A program made the position numbers and the translations under genes. Shown here in pieces: positions 7,384-14,704 of a stretch of 20,353 nucleotides of DNA. The notes beneath the pieces were generated by a model, which was given only the letters and a program-made list of their open reading frames with translations, made no database searches and had not been told where the DNA came from. Within the stretch, counting starts at the first letter, position 1; each line of letters starts with the position of its first letter. This DNA is from DATKZB01 sp035528235 (GTDB lineage Bacteria > Planctomycetota > Phycisphaerae > FEN-1346): NCBI GenBank assembly GCA_035528235.1, contig DATKZB010000225.1, forward strand, positions 1 to 20,353. The letters run 5' to 3'.

Positions 7384-7411
7384 TTGACTTCCTGGGAAAG
7401 CGCAGTACAAT
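7384..7411 (+). promoter_or_regulatory. Promoter of the PEP-CTERM paralogue pair
   Basis: TTGACT (7384-7389), 16-base spacer, TACAAT (7406-7411, five of six). It resembles the promoter at 5170-5197 well beyond the two boxes. Confidence 0.65.
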
Positions 7412-7643
7412 GTAACGTGATGTGGGGCCTGCCTTGGAGGGGCCCCTAAGAGCCGAACCGGCCAGAAGGGTATGACGGGGGTCATATAGGCCGGTTTGTG
7501 CTAACATGCAGGACCAGGCGACTTAAAAACCAGATTTGTAGCCGCACCAAGCGGGCGACCTAGGGAGGGCATCGCCGGACCTCTCTATGTCGCCCGCTTC
7601 TGCGCGCCATGGGTACGTGATGGCGAACCTTGTTGGAGAACGC
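7412..7643 (+). promoter_or_regulatory. 230-base leader with three successive stem-loops
   Basis: Three stems follow one another. First, GGGGCC/GGCCCC (7424-7429, 7441-7446). Second, AACCGGCC/GGCCGGTT (7456-7463, 7489-7496) enclosing TATGAC/GTCATA with a GGGG loop (7471-7486). Third, a long stem: AAGCGGGCGAC with GTCGCCCGCTT (7549-7559, 7589-7599), one C/T mismatch, then TAGGGAGG with CCTCTCTA (7561-7568, 7580-7587, one G-U pair). No T-run follows the third stem, so it is not an obvious terminator. It fits no riboswitch class that I know. Confidence 0.5.
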
Positions 7644-8471
7644 ATGGTGAGAAGGGCAACGACAAGCCTGACGTGGTTGGCGGCGGCGGTTGGTCTTGTG
7701 GTCCTGGCGGCGCCGGCGATGGCCGGCGTCATCCTCACGGATGCCAACACGGTGGCCGAGTTCGATTTCGAGTCATTCCGCGGCATGTACACATGGGAGG
7801 TCGATGGCGTCGACCACATGTTCCAGCAATGGTTCTGGGTCCGCGTGGGCGACGTGGGAGGCGAGCAGTCCTTCGACGAACTCGCGATGGTCGGCAGCCC
7901 CGTGTTGGAGGATACGAACGCCGACCAGGTCATCGACGCGGTCACGGTCAACTATGTCGGTGTCGGCCTTCTGTTCGAGGTGCGCTTCAGCGTGGTGGGT
8001 GGCGCGCCCGGCAGCGGGGGGTCCATTGTCTTCGAGACCATCACCATCACCAATGCGCTCGCGGAGTCGCTGGACGTTCGGTTCTTCCAGTACACCGACC
8101 TCGACCTGAACGGGAGCGAGGATGGCGACACCATCGAGATTCTGGGCGGCAACACGGCGGTCCAGTCGAAGGGCGCGTTCCTGGTGGCCGAGACGGTCGT
8201 CACCCGGCAGCCCAGTCACTACCAGGCAGACGACTACTGGGGGGGCCTGGTGGACGATCTCGGGGACGACCAGCCGACGACATTGAACGATTTCGCCGGC
8301 CCCATCGTCGGCGTCGACGCCGTCTGGGCCTTCGAGTGGGACGAAACCATCGGGCCCGGCGACTCGGTGGTCATCAGCAAGAACAAGAACATCATTCCCG
8401 AGCCGGCCACGCTGGCCCTGATGGGCGGCGGCTTGGCCATCGCGCTGGCGACGAAGAAACGGAAACGCTAG
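7644..8471 (+). CDS. PEP-CTERM sorting domain protein, paralogue A
   Basis: The 275-residue protein carries a signal peptide (cleavage after AMA, residue 27) and the sorting tail IPEPATLALMGGGLAIALA with KKRKR (PEP 252-254). It aligns over its length with the next gene product: VILTDANTVAEFDF against IMLRDANSIAQFDL, QQWFW at 61-65 in both, VGSPVLED/DGTPVLTD, FFQYTDLDL (148-156) against FFQYADFNL, VAETVVT and K.KNI.PEPATLALMGGG. This conservation suggests a shared beta-sandwich surface domain of unknown role. The start at 7644 is chosen because GGAGAA (7635-7640) precedes it and the signal peptide begins there. The in-frame ATGs at 7587 and 7620 lack ribosome sites, and 7587 sits inside the long leader stem. 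Confidence 0.85.
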   Translation: MVRRATTSLTWLAAAVGLVVLAAPAMAGVILTDANTVAEFDFESFRGMYTWEVDGVDHMFQQWFWVRVGDVGGEQSFDELAMVGSPVLEDTNADQVIDAVTVNYVGVGLLFEVRFSVVGGAPGSGGSIVFETITITNALAESLDVRFFQYTDLDLNGSEDGDTIEILGGNTAVQSKGAFLVAETVVTRQPSHYQADDYWGGLVDDLGDDQPTTLNDFAGPIVGVDAVWAFEWDETIGPGDSVVISKNKNIIPEPATLALMGGGLAIALATKKRKR

Positions 8472-8561
8472 GCCGGCGACGCATCGCGGCCGGTCCTTGG
8501 AATATTGAGGTGATGCACGAGAAGCATCGGTCGTACCACGGAGTTAAAAGGAGGACGTGCG

Positions 8562-9401
8562 ATGACTCGTTTCCACGCGTACTCGGCCATGGTCGTTGCG
8601 GCGGCGGTCTGCCTGGGGCTGGCTACGGTCCAGGCCGATGCCTCAATCATGCTGCGCGACGCCAATTCGATTGCCCAGTTCGACCTGGCGAGCGCCAGGG
8701 GTCTGCACTCGTGGACCGTCGACGGCAACGAATACATGTACCAGCAGTGGTTCTGGTACCGGCTGGGGGCCAACGGGCCGGAGTCGTCCATCGACACGCT
8801 GACGCTCGACGGCACCCCCGTCCTGACGGACATGAACCATGACCCCGACAATTACGTGGATACACTCTACGCCCGTTACGTGGGCGAGGGCTTCAGGGTC
8901 GAGTTGTGGTTCATCCTGGCCGGCGGCGCCGTAGGCAGCGGCGTCTCGGACCTGGGCGAGATCATCCGCATCACGAATACGGGCAGCCAGAACCTCGACT
9001 TCCACTTCTTCCAGTACGCCGATTTTAACCTGAGCGACAACAACGATACGCTCGAAATCACCGGCGGCAACGACACCATAGCCGGCAACACGGCCCACCA
9101 GACGGCGCCGGACGTTATGGTGGCCGAGACGGTCGTCACGCCGCGGCCCAGCCGGCACCAGGTGGGCCTGGACGGCGAGATCCTTGCCCTGCTCGACAAC
9201 GCTGGCCCGACGGTGCTCGACAACGACCGGGGTCCGGTCACGGGCGATGCCGCATGGGGCTTCCAGTGGGACCGGGTCATCCGCCCAGGCGGGACCGTTC
9301 TCATCAGCAAAGACAAGAACATCACCCCCGAACCCGCGACGCTGGCCCTGATGGGCGGCGGCGCGATCGTGGCTCTGGTTGCTCGGCGCAGACGGTCGTA
9401 G
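8562..9401 (+). CDS. PEP-CTERM sorting domain protein, paralogue B
   Basis: A 279-residue paralogue of the preceding protein, from a tandem duplication. It has a signal peptide (cleavage near ADA, residue 27), a mature all-beta-looking domain with QQWFW (61-65), FFQYADFNL (149-157) and VAETVVT, and the tail TPEPATLALMGGGAIVALVA with RRRRS (PEP 256-258). Aromatic and Asp/Asn-rich positions are conserved between copies, whereas the loop after VAETVVT differs. AAAAGGAGG (8546-8553) is a strong ribosome site eight bases before the ATG. The 90-base gap after paralogue A shows no good promoter or terminator (only a small GATGC/GCATC hairpin at 8512-8528), so the pair is probably one transcript ending at 9465-9497. 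Confidence 0.85.
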   Translation: MTRFHAYSAMVVAAAVCLGLATVQADASIMLRDANSIAQFDLASARGLHSWTVDGNEYMYQQWFWYRLGANGPESSIDTLTLDGTPVLTDMNHDPDNYVDTLYARYVGEGFRVELWFILAGGAVGSGVSDLGEIIRITNTGSQNLDFHFFQYADFNLSDNNDTLEITGGNDTIAGNTAHQTAPDVMVAETVVTPRPSRHQVGLDGEILALLDNAGPTVLDNDRGPVTGDAAWGFQWDRVIRPGGTVLISKDKNITPEPATLALMGGGAIVALVARRRRS

Positions 9402-9464
9402 TGGCTCCTCGGGCGGGGCAGGAGGGTTCCCTCGCCTGGATGGGGCGAATCGGGGAGAGTTTTC

Positions 9465-9497
9465 TGCGGCGGCCGGTTTCGGCCGCCGCACTGTTTT
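9465..9497 (+). terminator. Intrinsic terminator ending the PEP-CTERM cluster
   Basis: TGCGGCGGCCG (9465-9475) pairs perfectly with CGGCCGCCGCA (9480-9490) around a GTTT loop; CTG and TTTT (9494-9497) follow. Confidence 0.8.
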
Positions 9498-9539
9498 CCG
9501 ACGACGGGCCCCGCCGCCCGACGACGCGACGCGCGTCAG

Positions 9540-9568
9540 TTGATTTTGCCCGACCGGTCCGATACACT
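9540..9568 (+). promoter_or_regulatory. Promoter of the acetyltransferase gene, probably leaderless
   Basis: TTGATT (9540-9545), 17-base spacer, TACACT (9563-9568). The ATG of the gene is only nine bases after the -10 box, about where transcription should begin. Confidence 0.55.
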
Positions 9569-9577
9569 GGCTCGGCC

Positions 9578-10078
9578 ATGAAAAAGCAAAGCCACCGGAC
9601 CCCGCGGCGCGCGACCCTGCGCAAGGCGCGCATGTCCGACATCGAGCCGATTCACGCCCTGGTCACCGGCTACAGCCGCCTCGGCATCATGTTGCCTCGC
9701 AGCCGCGCCGAACTCTACGAGTCGCTCCGCGACTTCGTCGTCGCCGAGGACGCCGGCCAGGTCGTCGGCTGCGGGGCCCTGACGATCCAGTGGGACAACC
9801 TGGCCGAGGTCCAGAGCGTGGCGGTGGTTGAGGCCTGTCAGGGGCGGGGCATCGGGCGGCGGCTGGTCAAGGCGTGTCTGGCCGAGGCCCGGCGGCTCGG
9901 CATCGGACGGGTCTTCGCGCTGACGTCCACCCCGGCCTTCTTCGAGCAACTCGGCTTTGTGCGCGTGGCCAAGGAATCGCTGCCGCACAAGGTCTGGGCC
10001 GACTGCGTCCGGTGCCCGAAGTTCCCCGACTGCGACGAAGAGGCCGTTGCCATCGACTTGGCGAGCGCGGCCCGGTGA
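9578..10078 (+). CDS. GNAT N-acetyltransferase, ArgA-like (N-acetylglutamate synthase type)
   Basis: The 166-residue protein is a single GNAT domain: RKARMSDIEPIHALV opening (15-29), LPRS and LY (39-47), VVGCGAL (62-68), QSVAV (79-83), the acetyl-CoA-binding QGRGIG (88-93), FALTSTPAFFEQLGF (113-127) and LPHKVWADCVRCPKFPDCDE (135-154). The LPRS...LPHKVW..C..CPKFPDC pattern is typical of short ArgA-like enzymes that acetylate glutamate, the first step of arginine synthesis, rather than of ribosomal-protein acetylases. Three Cys (143, 146, 152) form a C-x2-C-x5-C cluster that could bind metal. The ATG at 9578 has no ribosome site and sits nine bases after a -10 box; the frame upstream looks non-coding. 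No other arg gene is near. It is convergent with clpX. Confidence 0.75.
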   Translation: MKKQSHRTPRRATLRKARMSDIEPIHALVTGYSRLGIMLPRSRAELYESLRDFVVAEDAGQVVGCGALTIQWDNLAEVQSVAVVEACQGRGIGRRLVKACLAEARRLGIGRVFALTSTPAFFEQLGFVRVAKESLPHKVWADCVRCPKFPDCDEEAVAIDLASAAR

Positions 10079-10117
10079 TCGCCCCGGGCGGCGCCTCGCA
10101 TGGGGGTGGCCGGCGTG

Positions 10118-11381
<1,264 letters not shown>

Positions 11382-11395
<14 letters not shown>

Positions 11396-11720
11396 TGGTA
11401 CGGTTCCTTTCCGGGTCGCCATCGTCGGCGTCTGTGTGGTTTATCGGCCTTTCCAGCGCCGGTTCTGCAACGGGGGCGCCGCCGGCCAGGCTGGCGCGGA
11501 CGGCGTCGTATTCCTCGGGGCTGATCCGGCCGGCGTCGCGCTGGCGGCGAAGTTCCTCGATGTCCAACCCGCCGCACCCCCTCGACTTCGTTTGCATCCG
11601 CAGGCCCCACAGCCGAACCAATGCCAGGACCACGAAGACCGCCAGCAGGACCGTAACGCCGCCGATGACCAGCCACATCATCCAGTGCATCGGCACGACG
11701 ATGGTGTCGGACGTTTCCAT
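11382..11720 (-). CDS. Small SHOCT-type single-pass membrane protein
   Basis: The 112-residue product has one transmembrane helix (about 12-36), a basic stretch RMQTKSRG, and then DIEELRRQRDAGRISPEEYDAVRASL (53-78). The last segment is the SHOCT (short C-terminal domain) pattern: L...RD.G.IS.EEYD..R..L. The rest is a Pro/Asp-rich tail. SHOCT domains are found at the ends of many small membrane or nucleic-acid-associated proteins and have no settled function. Its stop codon lies inside the start of clpX (14-base overlap), and it begins 19 bases after gpsA ends, so it belongs to the gpsA-clpX transcript and clpX may be translationally coupled to it. A link to ClpX function is only suggested by position. 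Confidence 0.75.
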
Positions 11721-11739
11721 CGGCCGCCCCGGGTGTGGC

Positions 11740-12747
11740 TCAGCGCACCGCCCCCTCGGCCTTGGGCGCCCGGCTCATCAGGTCGGCCAGGGCGTCGGGC
11801 GCGGGTTTGCCCTTGAACAGGACCTCGTAGACCTCACGCGTGATGGGCATCTCGATGCCGTGCCGGTCGGCCAGGGCCGCAACGCTCCAGGTCGTCTGGA
11901 CGCCTTCGGCCTCGGCCAGGCCCATGCCGGCCAGGACCTCTCCCAGCGGCCGGCCGCGGCCGATCTCGTGGCCGACGTGATGGTTGCGGCTGAGCGCGCT
12001 CGTGCACGTCGTCACCAGGTCGCCCAGGCCGGCCAGCCCGGAGAACGTCTCGGCCCGGGCGCCCATGGCCACGCCCAGCCGGGTCATCTCCACGAGACCC
12101 CGCGTCACGAGGGCCGCCACGGCGTTGGTGCCGAGTTCCAGGCCGTGGCAGATGCCGGCCGCGATGGCGATGACGTTCTTCAGCGCGCCCCCCAACTCGA
12201 CGCCCATCGGGTCGTCGCCGGTGTACACGCGGAACCACGGCGTGCCGTAGGCCCGCTGCACCTTCCCGGCCGCCTGGCCGTCGTCGCAGGCGACCACGGC
12301 GGTGGCGGGCAGTTCGGCCGCCACCTCGCGCGCCAGACACGGGCCGCTCAGCACCACCGTCTGCCGCGGACCCACGACCTTGGCGATGACCTCGCTGGGC
12401 CTCAGCAGGCTCTCCGTCTCGATGCCCTTGACGACCGAGACGTAGACGGCCTCCAGTGGCAGGTCGCCCTTGATGCGCTCGAGAACGCCGCGGAGGTACT
12501 TCGACGGCACGGCCACGATCACGGCGTCGGCCCCGTCGGTCACCGCCTTGGCGTCGGTCGAGACGAGGAGCCCCTCCGGCAGCGGAAAGCCCGGCAGAAA
12601 CCGTTTGTTCTCCCGCTCGCGGCGCATGTCGGCCGCGTGCTCGTCGAACGCCGACCACATTCGCACGTCGATGCCGTTGTACGCCAGCAGCGTGGCGCTC
12701 AGGGTACCCATGGCGCCGTCGCCGATGATGGCCGCGTGGTTGATCAT
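11740..12747 (-). CDS. gpsA: NAD(P)-dependent glycerol-3-phosphate dehydrogenase
   Basis: The 335-residue cytoplasmic enzyme reduces dihydroxyacetone phosphate to sn-glycerol 3-phosphate for phospholipid synthesis. Visible features are the N-terminal Rossmann motif IIGDGAMGT (7-15), VAVPSKYLR (79-86), SVVKGIE (104-110), SGPCLAREVA (134-143), ELGGALKN with the catalytic Lys190 (184-191), GLGDLVTTCTSALSRNHHVG (240-259) and EGVQT (281-285). Length is normal for GpsA. The start at 12747 has GGAG eight bases upstream and opens directly into the Rossmann strand; the frame continues 63 bases further upstream without family resemblance. A perfect hairpin lies just before the ribosome site. It is probably co-transcribed with the genes on both sides. 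Confidence 0.95.
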   Translation of the reverse strand: MINHAAIIGDGAMGTLSATLLAYNGIDVRMWSAFDEHAADMRRERENKRFLPGFPLPEGLLVSTDAKAVTDGADAVIVAVPSKYLRGVLERIKGDLPLEAVYVSVVKGIETESLLRPSEVIAKVVGPRQTVVLSGPCLAREVAAELPATAVVACDDGQAAGKVQRAYGTPWFRVYTGDDPMGVELGGALKNVIAIAAGICHGLELGTNAVAALVTRGLVEMTRLGVAMGARAETFSGLAGLGDLVTTCTSALSRNHHVGHEIGRGRPLGEVLAGMGLAEAEGVQTTWSVAALADRHGIEMPITREVYEVLFKGKPAPDALADLMSRAPKAEGAVR

Positions 12748-12766
12748 GACATCGACTCCAAAGTAG

Positions 12767-12784
12767 GCCGGGGCAGGCCCCGGC
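12767..12784 (-). other. Perfect hairpin in the gpsA leader
   Basis: GCCGGGGC (12767-12774) and GCCCCGGC (12777-12784) are exact complements separated by two bases. It lies in the 142-base gap between cofH and gpsA, directly ahead of the gpsA ribosome site. It may act in mRNA processing or 3'-end stabilisation; no T-run is present. Confidence 0.45.
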
Positions 12785-12889
12785 GCCTCCAGGCCCAACT
12801 GCCGCTCCATGTGACACGGCTTGCTCGCAAACCGTGATCCTGTTACACGTCCCGCTCCCTTACGGTCGCGGCTCCGTCGCCCTCTTCTT

Positions 12890-13990
12890 CTACCCTCTCG
12901 CCACCGGCGCGTCCAGATAATGATACAGGGTGTCGCGGCGGGCGGGCGTGCGTCCCGCGCGGCGGATGGCGTCGGCCATGGCGTCGAGGGTCATGGCCTG
13001 GCCGTGCCGGCCGCCGGCGCTGCGCGTGATGTTCTCCTCCAGCAGCGTCCCGCCCAGGTCGTTCACGCCGCACGAGAAACTCTCCATCGCCGCGTCCAGC
13101 CCCAGTTTGCACCACGAGACCTGGACGTTCGGAATCAGTCGCCCGAAGAACAGCCGCGCCACGCTGTGCAGCAGCAGGGCGTCTTCTTGCGGGACCATCT
13201 CGCGGATACCGTGCGAGCGGCCCAGCGGCGTCCGGTACGGCACGAACGGCAGGGGGATGAACTCGGTGATGCCACCCGTCTCGTCCTGGAGGTCGCGCAG
13301 CACGCCCAGGTGGGCCGCCACGTGCCGCGGCTTCTCGATGTGCCCGAACAGGATCGTCGACGTGCTCCGGATGCCCATCTCGTGGGCCGTCCGGACGATC
13401 TCGACCCACCGGGCGGTCGAGAGTTTCGCCGGGCAGATGACGCGGCGGACGTCGTCCACCAGGATCTCGGCCGCCGTCCCGCACAGGCTCCCATAGCCGA
13501 CCTCGAGCAGTCTCTCGAACGTTTCGCGCGGCCCCAGGCCCGCCCGGCCGCCGTAATACTCGATCTCCATGGGGCTGAGGGCGTGGATGTGGACGTGCGG
13601 CAGGGCCTCGTGCACTGCCGCGAAGATCGCCAGCACGTGGTCGAGCGTCACGTCGGGGTTCAGGCCGCCGACCATGCAGACCTCGTCGATGCCGGGGGTC
13701 TGTCGGGCCAGTTCGACGACCTCGCGGGGCGTCAGGACAAAGGCCCGCTCGTCGCCGGGCTCAATCCGGTACCCGCAGAACGTGCACGCCGCCGTGCATG
13801 CGTTCGTGAAGTTGATGTTGCGGTTGAAGACGTACGAGACTCGCAGGCCGTTGAGGTGGCGGTTCAGGCGGTCGGCGGCGGCGAACACGGGGCCCCGCCG
13901 GCCGGCCGGAAGCGAGAGCAGGGCCTCGGCCTCGGCCTCGGTCACCCGATGCCCGTCGAACGGCTTCTCGAGGATACGTTCCAGGTCCAT
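12890..13990 (-). CDS. cofH: CofH-like radical SAM protein (5-amino-6-(D-ribitylamino)uracil:tyrosine hydroxyphenyl transferase family)
   Basis: A 366-residue radical SAM enzyme. The 4Fe-4S ligands are Cys65, 69 and 72 in NFTNACTAACTFCGYR. It then follows the CofH/MqnE/MqnC superfamily: EVCMVGGLNPD (103-113), HVHIHALSPMEIEYY (132-146), GTAAEIL..DVRRVICPAKLST (171-192), FGHIEKPRH (215-223), LQDETGGITEFIPLPF (234-249), and SCGVNDLGGTLLEENITRSAG (306-326). The NDLGGTL.EENI.RSAG ending and the C-terminal RTPARRDTLY (347-356) favour CofH, which makes the F420/FO deazaflavin precursor. MqnE usually has DDLDGTV and MqnC differs here too. No cofG partner is visible. The ATG at 13990 gives the usual N-terminus but lacks a good ribosome site, and a strong hairpin (14001-14020) sits just upstream. 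First gene of the unit with gpsA and clpX. Confidence 0.8.
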   Translation of the reverse strand: MDLERILEKPFDGHRVTEAEAEALLSLPAGRRGPVFAAADRLNRHLNGLRVSYVFNRNINFTNACTAACTFCGYRIEPGDERAFVLTPREVVELARQTPGIDEVCMVGGLNPDVTLDHVLAIFAAVHEALPHVHIHALSPMEIEYYGGRAGLGPRETFERLLEVGYGSLCGTAAEILVDDVRRVICPAKLSTARWVEIVRTAHEMGIRSTSTILFGHIEKPRHVAAHLGVLRDLQDETGGITEFIPLPFVPYRTPLGRSHGIREMVPQEDALLLHSVARLFFGRLIPNVQVSWCKLGLDAAMESFSCGVNDLGGTLLEENITRSAGGRHGQAMTLDAMADAIRRAGRTPARRDTLYHYLDAPVARG

Positions 13991-14000
13991 TGAAGCACGT

Positions 14001-14020
14001 GCCCCGCCGTGTGGCGGGGC
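14001..14020 (-). promoter_or_regulatory. Hairpin directly before the cofH start codon
   Basis: GCCCCGCC/GGCGGGGC arms (14001-14008 and 14013-14020) with a 4-base loop end ten bases before the ATG, where a ribosome site would be. It could limit translation. Confidence 0.5.
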
Positions 14021-14063
14021 CTCGCCAGAACCACTCCCGTTGCGTTTCCGCCTCTCCAGAACC

Positions 14064-14092
14064 ACTATACCGCCGCCGCACGCAGGGGTCAA
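14064..14092 (-). promoter_or_regulatory. Promoter of the cofH-gpsA-SHOCT-clpX unit
   Basis: On the minus strand, TTGACC (14092-14087), a 17-base spacer and TATAGT (14069-14064). Expected transcription start near 14057, giving a leader of about 67 bases. Confidence 0.7.
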
Positions 14093-14548
14093 CGCCCTTT
14101 GCAGCGCACCTTGGCCCCCCGCCGGGGGCGCTCAAGTCTGGCGCGGTCGGTCTCCTGACCGACCGCCCCGGCCGCCGGCAGTGTTCCACCCGGCACATGG
14201 GCAACACATTCAGTCCTTCGGCGGGCGTGGAACCGGTCTGCGGTCGTGAAAGGGAGGGCTGCCAACGTACACTTTGAGAAAACGCGCTTTCGCCGGGAGA
14301 GCGAAAATGCGCCTTTTGGAAGGCCCAAACCCCGTTTTCGACAGCGCCAGGGCCGATTTGTCCCTGCAATGTTAAGATGGGCAAGGGGAAACGCGCGGTT
14401 TTTGATCGCTTTTTTCGATTTTTGATCGGAACGCGCCGGAATGCGTCGTTTCGCGCCCCGCTTTGAACGTGAATGGACGGGCCTCAATATATACTAAAGC
14501 ATACCAAGCCGGCCGGGGCCCGGCTGGGCGGACCCACCGCGCACCATC
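14093..14548. other. Gene-free, hairpin-rich intergenic region
   Basis: No convincing gene. A minus-strand frame of 132 codons (14089-14487) is open but very basic, starts at TTG without a ribosome site and runs into the cofH promoter. Structural features: a perfect 10-bp hairpin GCGGTCGGTC/GACCGACCGC with loop TCCT (14143-14166); a hairpin at 14284-14312; CAGGG/CCCTG (14348-14366); and three T-tracts of five or six bases starting at 14399, 14410 and 14419, in phase with the helix. A TATACT (14490-14495) on the plus strand has no -35 box at a normal distance. Confidence 0.5.
14284..14317 (+). terminator. Terminator-like hairpin in the intergenic region
   Basis: GCGC-TTTCGC (14284-14293) pairs with GCGAAA-AT-GCGC (14301-14312) with a 2-base bulge, followed by C and TTTT (14314-14317). 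No plus-strand gene precedes it, so its role is unclear. Confidence 0.3.
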
Positions 14549-14698
14549 CTAATGCTGGTTTGTCAACTCCTCGCCACCGTGCGCGGCGGCCTTCCTAGGC
14601 CGCCGCGACAGGTTGTCCTGCGCCAACTCGCGGTGGCCTGGGAAGGCCACCGCGCGGGGGTCCGATACGCCCTCCCGGAGTTGACAAAGTAGCACTAA
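14549..14698. repeat. 150-bp element with 22-bp terminal inverted repeats and internal hairpins
   Basis: The left end (14549-14570) and the reverse complement of the right end (14677-14698) match at 18 of 22 bases, including an unbroken TTTGTCAACTCC. Inside lie three more stems: CGCGGCGGCCT/AGGCCGCCGCG (14582-14592, 14597-14607), CAGG/CCTG around TTGT (14609-14620) and CGCGGTGGCCT/AGGCCACCGCG (14629-14639, 14644-14654). It has no coding capacity. As single strand it would fold into a closed stem with three arms, like a cloverleaf. It lies six bases downstream of the glycosyltransferase stop codon. A non-autonomous mobile element (MITE), a REP/BIME-like repeat or a structured 3' end are all possible. 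Confidence 0.65.
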
Positions 14699-14704
14699 CA
14701 ACGC

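Noticed and set aside
7587..7643. Upstream extension of the paralogue A gene to ATG 7587
   Set aside because: The extra 19 residues precede the signal peptide, lack a ribosome site and come from the long leader stem.
5198..7643. Known riboswitch (cyclic di-GMP, cobalamin) in the PEP-CTERM leaders
   Set aside because: Compared by eye with the consensus cores; the conserved loop sequences are not present.
14089..14487. Minus-strand frame of 132 codons, very basic
   Set aside because: TTG start without ribosome site, Arg/Lys-rich composition typical of a shadow of GC-rich sequence, and overlap with the cofH promoter.
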